From an uncultured Prevotellaceae bacterium (GTDB taxonomy: Bacteria > Bacteroidota > Bacteroidia > Bacteroidales > Bacteroidaceae), in contig ONCG01000027.1 in NCBI GenBank assembly GCA_900316285.1, forward strand, positions 1-64,000: 64,000 nucleotides of DNA. Direction: 5' to 3'. The translations under genes and the position numbers were made by a program. How positions within the stretch are numbered: position 1 is the stretch's first letter; each line of letters starts with the position of its first letter. Under the pieces are notes generated by a model. The model had not been told where the DNA came from. It ran no database searches and saw nothing but the letters and a program-made list of their open reading frames with translations. Below, in pieces: positions 14,668-22,303 of the stretch.

Positions 14668-16470
14668 ATGAAGATAGAACAACAAATTGTGAGCGGCGTC
14701 GTGGCCGCAGTGAGTGAATTGTATGGTCAGCAGGTGGCTGAGAGTCAGGTACAGTTGCAGAAGACACGCGCCGAGTTTGAGGGAAACCTCACGGTGGTGG
14801 TGTTCCCGTTTGTGAAGATGGCACGCAAGAGCCCAGAGCAGACGGCACAGGAAATAGGGCAGTGGCTCGTGGAGAACTGCGAGGCCGTGAGCGCCTGCAA
14901 TGCCGTGAAGGGCTTCCTAAACCTCACGGTGGCTCCCCAGGCGTGGGAGCAGCTGCTGGCCGACATCGACAATGATGAGCAGTGGGGCTACAAGGCCGTA
15001 ACCGACGAGTCTCCGCTGGTGATGATAGAGTATTCTTCGCCCAACACCAATAAGCCTCTGCACTTGGGTCATGTGCGTAACAACCTGCTGGGTTGGTCGC
15101 TGGCAAAGATTATGGAGGCCAACGGAAATCGCGTGGTAAAGACAAACATAGTGAACGATCGTGGCATTCATATCTGCAAGTCGATGCTTGCCTGGCAGAA
15201 GTGGGGCAATGGTGAGACGCCGGCCTCGAGTGGCAAGAAGGGCGACCACCTCATCGGCGACTACTATGTACTCTTCGACAAGCACTATCGCGAGGAGGTG
15301 AGGCAGCTGCAGGCGCAGCTGGAGGCCGAGGGCTTGGATGCCGAGAAGGCTGAGGAGCGCGCCAAGCAGGAGGCTCCGCTCATCAAGGAAGCACACGAGA
15401 TGCTCGTGAAATGGGAGCAGAACGACCCTGATGTGCGTTCGCTCTGGAAGATGATGAACGACTGGGTGTATGCCGGTTTCGACGAGACCTACAAGGCGCT
15501 GGGCGTTTCCTTCGATAAGATTTACTATGAGTCGCAAACCTACCTCGTGGGTAAGAAGAAGGTGGAAGAAGGTCTGGAGAAAGGATTGTTCTTCCGCAAG
15601 GAGGATGGTTCTGTGTGGGCCGACCTCACCGATGCCGGTCTCGACCAGAAGTTGTTGCTCAGAAGCGATGGCACCAGCGTCTACATGACGCAGGACATCG
15701 GTACGGCACAGATGCGTTTCCAGGACTATCCCATTGATAAGATGATCTATGTCGTCGGCAATGAGCAGAACTACCACTTCCAGGTGCTCTCGCTGCTGCT
15801 CGACCGTCTGGGCTTCAAGTGGGGTAAGGAGCTGGTGCACTTCTCCTATGGTATGGTGGAGCTGCCCAATGGCAAGATGAAGAGCCGCGAGGGTACGGTG
15901 GTCGATGCCGATGACCTGATGCAGCTCATGGTCGATGATGCACGCCGTGTAGCCGATGAGGCTGGCAAAACTGCCGATATGAGTGAGGAGGAGCGTCAGC
16001 AGATAGCCCGTATCGTTGGTATGGGTGCGCTGAAGTACTTCATCCTGAAGGTGGATGCACGCAAGAACATGCTCTTCAATCCCGAGGAGTCGATTGACTT
16101 CAATGGCAATACGGGTCCGTTCATCCAGTATACCCACGCCCGCATCCGCTCTATCTTGAGAAAGGCGGAAGCCACAAATTGCCAGTTGACTGATTATCAA
16201 CTGAATCAGAAGGAGACGGCTCTCATCCAGAAGCTGAATGAGTTCCCCGCTGCCGTTGAGCAGGCTGGCAAGGACTATTCGCCCTCCGGCATCGCCAACT
16301 ACTGCTACGAGCTGACGAAGGAGTTCAATCAGTTCTACCACGACTACAGCATCCTCAATGCAGAGAGCGAGGGAGCAAAGGCCATGCGCCTCGTCATCGC
16401 CCGCAACGTCGCCAAGACCCTCCGCAACGGTATGGCCCTACTCGGTATTGAAGTTCCGGAGAGGATGTAA
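14668..16470 (+). CDS. argS: Arginyl-tRNA synthetase
   Basis: 600 residues, a full-length class I synthetase charging tRNA-Arg. The N-terminal additional domain binds the tRNA D-loop; the HIGH-type signature is SSPNTNKPLHLGHVRNNLLG (residues ~120-140), and the KMSKS-equivalent loop is GKMKSREGT. The C-terminal DALR anticodon-binding domain contains NTGPFIQYTHARIRSIL and ends RNGMALLGIEVPERM. Spacing to CotH (23 bp) suggests some read-through, though argS is normally independent. The inverted-repeat cassette at 16472 starts 2 bp after the stop. Confidence 0.97.
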   Translation: MKIEQQIVSGVVAAVSELYGQQVAESQVQLQKTRAEFEGNLTVVVFPFVKMARKSPEQTAQEIGQWLVENCEAVSACNAVKGFLNLTVAPQAWEQLLADIDNDEQWGYKAVTDESPLVMIEYSSPNTNKPLHLGHVRNNLLGWSLAKIMEANGNRVVKTNIVNDRGIHICKSMLAWQKWGNGETPASSGKKGDHLIGDYYVLFDKHYREEVRQLQAQLEAEGLDAEKAEERAKQEAPLIKEAHEMLVKWEQNDPDVRSLWKMMNDWVYAGFDETYKALGVSFDKIYYESQTYLVGKKKVEEGLEKGLFFRKEDGSVWADLTDAGLDQKLLLRSDGTSVYMTQDIGTAQMRFQDYPIDKMIYVVGNEQNYHFQVLSLLLDRLGFKWGKELVHFSYGMVELPNGKMKSREGTVVDADDLMQLMVDDARRVADEAGKTADMSEEERQQIARIVGMGALKYFILKVDARKNMLFNPEESIDFNGNTGPFIQYTHARIRSILRKAEATNCQLTDYQLNQKETALIQKLNEFPAAVEQAGKDYSPSGIANYCYELTKEFNQFYHDYSILNAESEGAKAMRLVIARNVAKTLRNGMALLGIEVPERM

Positions 16471-16471
16471 A

Positions 16472-16948
16472 GCCCCACCCTGCCCTCCCCAAAAGGGGAG
16501 GGAGATAGTTAAGAGCGTTGTGTATGTATGTCTATGAAACAGGAAACGAGAACTACGACTTGCTCAAAGAATTTGCAGAGCATAATCGTAAGTATCCTAC
16601 AGAAGCAGAAAGCATTCTATGGAGTCTATTGAGGAATAAATACCTTGGTGACAAGTTTCGAAGACAACACATAATTGGTAACTATATTGCAGACTTTGTA
16701 TGTTTACACAACAAACTAATTATTGAAATTGATGGTGGATATCACTTTGCGGGTAATCAAATAGTCAAAGATGAAGAGAGAACTGAGGGTTTAGAAGAGT
16801 TAGGGTTCAGAATAGTCCGATTTACAAACGATGAAGTTCTCTTTGACACAAATAGAGTTATTAACGAAATACATGAAGCAATGAATACCCCTTCACAAAC
16901 TCCAACGACTCAATCTCCCTCCCCTTTTGGGGAGGGGAGGGGTGGGGC
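16472..16948. mobile_element. DUF559 cassette bounded by GC-rich inverted repeats
   Basis: Left end 16472-16506 begins GCCCCACCCTGCCC, then CTCCCCAAAAGGGGAGGG and AGAT. Right end 16913-16948 is its reverse complement with two differences and one extra G. Each end is itself a hairpin (CCCTCCCC/AAAA/GGGGAGGG). The inside (16507-16912) is almost entirely the DUF559 ORF. The ends resemble the short element inside the SpoU gene at 43817-43928 (shared CCCACCC..CTGCCC and AGATAGTT). Mobility is inferred from structure; no target-site duplication was identified. Confidence 0.6.
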
Positions 16949-17348
16949 CTCAGGCGCCTGGGCCGTCGATGCTGCTTGCTCTGGCAATCCTGGACCGATG
17001 GAGTATCAGGCGATTGATTTGCAGACGGGTGCACGCGTGTTCCACTTCGGACCGATGCACGGAACCAATAATATCGGGGAGTTCCTGGCTATTGTTCATG
17101 CGTTGGCATTGATGGAGAAGCAGGGCATTCGCGACCACGTTATCTATAGCGATTCTCGAAACGCCATCATCTGGGTGCAGAAGATGCAATGCAAGACGAA
17201 GCTTGAGCGCACACCGCAGACCGAGCAACTCTACCAGATTATCTATCGTGCCGAGATGTGGCTGCGCACCCATCCCTTCCGTGTTCCCATCCTGAAGTGG
17301 GACACCCAGAACTGGGGCGAGATCCCTGCCGACTTTGGAAGAAAGTGA
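16518..17348 (+). CDS. DUF559 nuclease-like domain fused to RNase H
   Basis: 276 residues. Residues 1-~125 are a DUF559 domain of the PD-(D/E)XK/Vsr-like type: AEHNRKYPTEAESILWSLLR, FRRQHIIGNYIADFVC, LIIEIDGGYH, GFRIVRFTNDEVL. Residues ~126-150 are read through the right inverted repeat (SPSPFGEGRGGAS). Residues ~150-276 are a ribonuclease H domain: WAVDAACSGNPGPMEY with the catalytic Asp, NNIGEFLAIVHALAL with the Glu, IYSDSRNAIIWV with the second Asp, ending GEIPADFGRK. Related Bacteroidetes RNase H proteins carry an N-terminal viroplasmin-like domain, which is missing here and replaced by DUF559. Starts at 16518 or 16524 are both possible. DUF559 proteins have unknown substrates. Confidence 0.85.
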   Translation: MCMYVYETGNENYDLLKEFAEHNRKYPTEAESILWSLLRNKYLGDKFRRQHIIGNYIADFVCLHNKLIIEIDGGYHFAGNQIVKDEERTEGLEELGFRIVRFTNDEVLFDTNRVINEIHEAMNTPSQTPTTQSPSPFGEGRGGASGAWAVDAACSGNPGPMEYQAIDLQTGARVFHFGPMHGTNNIGEFLAIVHALALMEKQGIRDHVIYSDSRNAIIWVQKMQCKTKLERTPQTEQLYQIIYRAEMWLRTHPFRVPILKWDTQNWGEIPADFGRK

Positions 17349-17357
17349 TTGCGATGA

Positions 17358-17434
17358 TATGTAGGGACGCGGCGTGCCGCGTTACTGGATTTAGCTTTCC
17401 CCTCCAGTAACGCGGCACGCCGCGTCCCTACATA
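17358..17434. repeat. Palindromic element, GTAGGGACGCGG type, copy 1
   Basis: Two 32-bp arms (17358-17389 and 17403-17434) are perfectly complementary, starting TATGTAGGGACGCGG, with a 13-bp loop. It lies between the convergent RNase H fusion and SusD genes. A second copy is at 40617-40695. Confidence 0.9.
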
Positions 17435-17477
17435 GGTTTGATGGCAATCAGATTCCCTACAGAGTATTACATAAAAG

Positions 17478-17502
17478 AGGGTGTGTCAATTTGACACACC
17501 CT
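17478..17502. terminator. Bidirectional hairpin between convergent genes
   Basis: AGGGTGTGTCAA pairs with TTGACACACCCT almost without loop. It separates the rightward RNase H fusion from the leftward SusD gene; it is 58 bp beyond the SusD stop. Confidence 0.7.
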
Positions 17503-17560
17503 CCTTATCTTTCATAGGTTCATGCCGACACGCAAAATGCTGTCAGAACGAAGGTGCTTT

Positions 17561-19147
17561 TTACCAACCTTCATGTTGCTTTAGCTGAGGATTGCTGTCG
17601 ATTTCGTCAGTCGGGATCGGCCACTTGTAGTCGCGCTCGCCATTATAGACACGTGGCTCGTAGTTAAGCCCATAGGTAATGCGTTCGTTGTTCACGATGT
17701 CGATAGCTTCCTTCAACTGATGCCAGCGGTATTCGTCGTAGAGGCGTAGACCCTCGAAGGCGAGTTCCACGCGGCGTTCGTGGCGAACCACCTGCAGCAG
17801 TTTGTCCTTGCTCAGACCAGTGCCTTCGACGTCCTCAACCTTCGGCATGCCCACGCGCTGGCGCACCTGGTTGACAAGACCGAGCACGGTAGACTCGTTG
17901 TAGCCGCCCTTCTCGACCATGGCCTCGGCCAGCGACAGCAGTACCTCGGCATAGCGCACGACGTAGAAGTCCTGTCCGTTGTCCCACGAGTTGCCAGTGT
18001 CTGTGGGGTCGAAGTACTTCATGACGTAGATGGTAGAGAGTGAAGATGCCGCACCGCCGTAAGGCGATTCCTCGCCACCAAGACCGTTCCAATACATGCC
18101 TGGTACGAAGAGCGTGGCATAGAGGCGTGGATCGCGACCTTTCCAGTAGTCAAAGTTAGGTTTGCTCACATCAAGTGAACCGTCAGCCTTCTTGGCTGCA
18201 TAGTTGCGTTCGGTGGCCTTTGTTCCATCGAGCTTATAGTAGTCGTCGGCCAAGTCGAGCGTTCCGTTCATTGACTCAATGGGCGTGTTCCAATGGGCAT
18301 TGAATACGGCACCTTCGTCAAGACCTGGACCCTCGAAACGTACGGCAAAGATGATTTCCGGTTGAGTTTCACCGGCAGGGGTGAAAAGTGCCGTATAGCC
18401 GGAAGCCAGCGAGTAGCCCAGCTTCATCACTTCCTGATAGGCACCGATTGCCTCGTCCCACATCTTATTGTAGAGAGCCAGACGCCCCAAGATGGCATAG
18501 CCGGCGCCACGAGTGAGGCGTCCGCGCTCGGCCGTAACGGGCAGGTTAGGTACAGCAGCCTTTAAGTTTTGAATCTCTGCTGTGACGATTTCTGCACGCG
18601 GTGTGGCTGGTTTCTCAGCATTGTCAATGGTTAGCGGCTCCGTCAGATAGGGTACGTCGTTGTAGGTCATCGTCAGATGAATGTACATCAGGGCACGTAG
18701 CGTCATGGCTTCTGCCTTGTATTGTTCAATCTTTGTCTCAGACATTGGAACGCGATCAATGTTTGCTATGAGGCTGTTGCAACGTTTCACGACCTCGTAG
18801 AGGGCATCCCAGAACGAGCCTACAGCCCATGAGCTGGCACTATGGGTGCCGTTGGCGATGTCATAGCCTTCCACCCAACCGCTCCAGTTGAAGTGGCCGC
18901 CGTTGTCAGTCATACAGTCCATGTTGAGTTGTCCAAGGTCCCACGGACCACCGCCATAGATTTGGTTGCTCTGCAGACCGTCATAACATGCAACCATGGC
19001 CATCGTGGCATCGTCCTCGGTCTGCCAGAATGTTTCCGTCGAAGACTCGGTGAGAGAGTTCTTGTCAAGGAAACTGTCGCTGCAGGAGGTTGTAAGGATA
19101 AGCCCTGCTGCCAGCATTGATGCGATATATAAATGATGTAGTTTCAT
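17561..19147 (-). CDS. SusD/RagB family lipoprotein of the polysaccharide utilization locus
   Basis: 528 residues. Lipobox LILTTSC then S, so outer-membrane lipoprotein. SusD hallmarks: AEAMTLRALMYIHLTMTYND, GYAILGRLALYNKMWDEAI in the TPR-like core, and the C-terminal VRHERRVELAFEGLRLYDEY. It binds the glycan over the SusC channel. It starts 14 bp after the SusC stop and is the last gene of the leftward locus; a bidirectional hairpin follows. Full length for the family. Confidence 0.95.
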   Translation of the reverse strand: MKLHHLYIASMLAAGLILTTSCSDSFLDKNSLTESSTETFWQTEDDATMAMVACYDGLQSNQIYGGGPWDLGQLNMDCMTDNGGHFNWSGWVEGYDIANGTHSASSWAVGSFWDALYEVVKRCNSLIANIDRVPMSETKIEQYKAEAMTLRALMYIHLTMTYNDVPYLTEPLTIDNAEKPATPRAEIVTAEIQNLKAAVPNLPVTAERGRLTRGAGYAILGRLALYNKMWDEAIGAYQEVMKLGYSLASGYTALFTPAGETQPEIIFAVRFEGPGLDEGAVFNAHWNTPIESMNGTLDLADDYYKLDGTKATERNYAAKKADGSLDVSKPNFDYWKGRDPRLYATLFVPGMYWNGLGGEESPYGGAASSLSTIYVMKYFDPTDTGNSWDNGQDFYVVRYAEVLLSLAEAMVEKGGYNESTVLGLVNQVRQRVGMPKVEDVEGTGLSKDKLLQVVRHERRVELAFEGLRLYDEYRWHQLKEAIDIVNNERITYGLNYEPRVYNGERDYKWPIPTDEIDSNPQLKQHEGW

Positions 19148-19161
19148 AATTCAACGCGTTT

Positions 19162-22100
19162 TTAGAATTTAACAATGACACCGAATGAGTAGGCACGCAC
19201 ATTGGGATGTGCATCGCTTCGCATGTCAGAACTGAATTTTTCAGGATCGTAGTTGTAGACGGAGCAGAAGGTAAGCAGGTTGGTACCAGCTAAATAAAGA
19301 CGTACACTCTGCACTCCCCACTGTTGCAGGAGATGATTCTTCTTGAACGTATAGCCCAACTCCAAGCTCTTCAGGCGCAAATAGTCACCCTTGTTGAGCC
19401 AGAACGATGAATATGCGTTGTTGAATTCGTTGCCTAGACGTGGCATCTCGCCATTCACGTTCTCTGCCGAATAGCGGTTGAGCCAGCGTGTGGTCTTGTT
19501 TCCACCGTTGGAGAGAGTCGTCGTTTCCCAATTGAAGCGGTTGAGTCCTGCAATGCCCTGCCAGAACATCGACAGGTCAAAATTCTTCCAGCTGGCACCC
19601 AGCGAGATGGAATACTGCAGTTTCGGGAACGGGTTGCCCAACACTTGGCGATCATCGTCATTGATGTTTCCGTCGTCGTTTAGGTCCTCATACATGATGT
19701 CACCCAGTGATGGGGCCTGACCGTTCTGCATGATTTGCTTGCCTTCGGAATTGGTGCGCTGCAAATCTGCCTCGGTGCGATAAAGTCCTAAAGCCTTCAG
19801 GCCGTAGTACGAGCCGATAGCTTCGCCTTCGCGATTGATGGTGTTGCCAGAGATGCTCTCCTGACCGTTCAGGTCGACAATCTCGTTGTGTACGCTTGCC
19901 AGCATGAAGCCTGCATTCCAGTTCCAGTCGCCTGCATGGTCGTAGTAGTTCACTGACCATTCCCAACCAGTGTTCTTCACCTTACCTGCATTCTGATAGG
20001 GTGCGCCTAGCGAGCCGAGGAAAATGCCTGGCATGGGCAGCTGTAGAAGGATGTCGTTTGTTACCTTGTTATACCAGTCGAATGTGGTACTCAGGCGGCC
20101 TTTGAAGAAGCTGGCGTCGAAGCCGAAGTCGGTTATGGTTGTCGTTTCCCATTTGATGTTTTCGTTGGCAATGCCTGTGGCACGCATGCCGATGTACTTC
20201 TTGTCGCCGAAGTAGTAGCTGCCTTGTGCGGCCAGAGTTTCCGAGAATGTGTAGTTACCAATTTCCTGATTACCCAACTTACCCCAGCTGCCACGCAGTT
20301 TCAACGAACTAAGCCAATCGATGTTTTGCATAAAGGATTCGTTGGAAATAATCCATGCTGCCGAGAACGAGGGGAATGTAGCATAACGATTGGTCTTGGG
20401 CAGGCGCGACGAACCATCGTGACGGATGTTGAACTCAGCCAGATACCGGTCGGCATAGTTATAGTTAATGCGTCCGAAGAACGATTGCAGAGCATCCTCC
20501 TCAGCATAGCCACTGGCTGATGGATTCTGTGTGCCACCGTTCAATTCGAAGATGTTATCGGTGGGGAATCCTTGTTTCGAGCTGTTGTTCACGTCGTAAC
20601 GGTTTTCCTGAATGGAGTGACCCAGCAGCACGCCCAGATTGTGTTTGCCCCACGTTTCATTGTAGGTCAGGATGTTTTCATTGATCCAACCCGTTTGGAA
20701 CCAGTCATAGTCTGTCAGCGAGTTCTGTGTCTCAGCAGGAGCAATGATGTCGCCCTCGGCATTGTAGCGGGGTTCTTCGCGTCGGTCGAATGTACTGATG
20801 CGATTCGCGTAGAGTTTATAAGCGAGACTTGTGCGGAACTGCAGCCCCTTCACTAAGTCGACCTCGGCGAATACCTTGCCGTCGAAGCGATAGTGATCGT
20901 TATCACGCAGGTCGTTGTAGATTTCCTGCACTGGATTCTTGAAGATTGATTGCGAAATAGCATCGTTCCCATCGGTGTAAGCCCAATGTCCATTGGAGAA
21001 CTTCACGGGAACTGTTGGGCGAGTGAACCACGACAAATAGCGCACCAAACCTCCGTCGCCCACCGGTAACGGCTCATAGACGCTCTGCTTCGAACCAGCG
21101 AGGTTCATACCCAACTTCACACGCCCCAGTTTAGCGTCAATGTTCGAGCGGAAGTTGTAGCGTTTGTTGCGGGTGTTCTTCATCAAGCCATCCTGGTCCT
21201 GATACTGCACCGAGAACATATAGTGCATAGCTTTCGAACCTCCCTGCACGCTCAAGTGATGTTGCTGCATGAAAGCAGTACGGAACATCTCTTTGGCCCA
21301 GTCGGTGTTGGCAAAATGGTCGGGATCACTGCCGTTTTTCAACTTTTCGAGCATCTCCTGCGTGTAGGCACCGCGTGAGGCCTGTGCCTCGTTGAAGATA
21401 AGTGCCCAGTTATAGCCATCCACATATTTAGGCAGCACGGTCGGCTCCTGTAGGGCAACAGAACCTGAATATGTCACCTGCGGACGCATCTCCGCTCCAC
21501 GTTTTGTCGTGACAAGGATAACGCCATTGGCGGCACGTACACCATAAATGGCGGCCGAGGCAGCATCTTTCAGTACGGAAACGCTCTGGATATCTTCTGC
21601 AGGCAGACCTGAGAGTTGATTGATATTGCTCTCTATGCCATCGATGAGCACCATCGGGTTGTTTTTAGAAGAACCTCCCAGTGTGCCGATACCACGTACG
21701 CGTACCTCAGGGTCGTCGTGACCAGCTTGAGCACCATTCATCTGCAACACGACACCTGGCAGGCGGCCCTGTAGCAGGTTCGACGTGTTGGCAACAGGCA
21801 GATTGCTGACTTCGCGGAAGTCTACCGATGCAACCGAACCAGTCAGGTTAGCCTTCTTCGTTGTTCCATAGCCAATGACCACGACCTCGTCGAGTGACTC
21901 CATGTCCTCATCGAGCGTGATGCTAAGGGTTTCGCCAGCGCGGAAACTCACTTCCTTCGTGCCAAATCCCACATACGAGATGTTTAGTTTGCCAGTGTTG
22001 ACACCTTCTAGCGTGAACTCTCCGTCGAGATTGGTCACGGTACCACGGTCGGTGCCCATTACCTTGACGGCTGCGCCGATAATAGGTTCGCCATTGTGGT

Positions 22101-22251
22101 CGACCACTTTTCCCTTGACAATTCCATTCTGCTGAACAGCCTGCGTGCTCAGGATATCCGCATTTGTAGATAGCGGACTTCCAATGAGAAAGGCTGACAA
22201 CAAAAGCGCGGACAATACTACATGCTTGCACGCATGTGTCGTCACATACAC
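19162..22251 (-). CDS. SusC/RagA family TonB-dependent outer-membrane transporter
   Basis: 1029 residues. After a signal peptide (VVLSALLLSAFLIGSPLS) comes a carboxypeptidase-D-like domain (VKGKVVDHNGEPIIGAAVKV), the TonB box and plug (LDEVVVIGYGTTKKANLTGS, VRVRGIGTLGG, PMVLIDGIE), and a 22-strand barrel ending VRAYSFGVIVKF. The frame opens at a GTG (22249-22251); an in-frame stop lies just upstream and there is no suitable ATG before the signal peptide, so GTG or a later GTG is the start. It imports oligosaccharides with the SusD encoded 14 bp downstream. The upstream gluzincin-like gene is only 52 bp away, suggesting one operon. Confidence 0.95.
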   Translation of the reverse strand: MYVTTHACKHVVLSALLLSAFLIGSPLSTNADILSTQAVQQNGIVKGKVVDHNGEPIIGAAVKVMGTDRGTVTNLDGEFTLEGVNTGKLNISYVGFGTKEVSFRAGETLSITLDEDMESLDEVVVIGYGTTKKANLTGSVASVDFREVSNLPVANTSNLLQGRLPGVVLQMNGAQAGHDDPEVRVRGIGTLGGSSKNNPMVLIDGIESNINQLSGLPAEDIQSVSVLKDAASAAIYGVRAANGVILVTTKRGAEMRPQVTYSGSVALQEPTVLPKYVDGYNWALIFNEAQASRGAYTQEMLEKLKNGSDPDHFANTDWAKEMFRTAFMQQHHLSVQGGSKAMHYMFSVQYQDQDGLMKNTRNKRYNFRSNIDAKLGRVKLGMNLAGSKQSVYEPLPVGDGGLVRYLSWFTRPTVPVKFSNGHWAYTDGNDAISQSIFKNPVQEIYNDLRDNDHYRFDGKVFAEVDLVKGLQFRTSLAYKLYANRISTFDRREEPRYNAEGDIIAPAETQNSLTDYDWFQTGWINENILTYNETWGKHNLGVLLGHSIQENRYDVNNSSKQGFPTDNIFELNGGTQNPSASGYAEEDALQSFFGRINYNYADRYLAEFNIRHDGSSRLPKTNRYATFPSFSAAWIISNESFMQNIDWLSSLKLRGSWGKLGNQEIGNYTFSETLAAQGSYYFGDKKYIGMRATGIANENIKWETTTITDFGFDASFFKGRLSTTFDWYNKVTNDILLQLPMPGIFLGSLGAPYQNAGKVKNTGWEWSVNYYDHAGDWNWNAGFMLASVHNEIVDLNGQESISGNTINREGEAIGSYYGLKALGLYRTEADLQRTNSEGKQIMQNGQAPSLGDIMYEDLNDDGNINDDDRQVLGNPFPKLQYSISLGASWKNFDLSMFWQGIAGLNRFNWETTTLSNGGNKTTRWLNRYSAENVNGEMPRLGNEFNNAYSSFWLNKGDYLRLKSLELGYTFKKNHLLQQWGVQSVRLYLAGTNLLTFCSVYNYDPEKFSSDMRSDAHPNVRAYSFGVIVKF

Positions 22252-22303
22252 TTTTGTTAGTTAATAAAATGAGGTTATTGGTTTCGATTGATAAACAACC
22301 AGC

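Noticed and set aside
14917-16341. 474-residue leftward frame opposite argS
   Set aside because: Antisense shadow of a clear arginyl-tRNA synthetase.
16518-17348. Frameshift or assembly error creating the DUF559-RNase H fusion
   Set aside because: The frame is continuous through the repeat end and both domains are intact, so a real fusion is simpler, though not proven.
22252-22303. Separate promoter for susC
   Set aside because: Only 52 bp and no TAnnTTTG element; co-transcription with the upstream gene is more likely.
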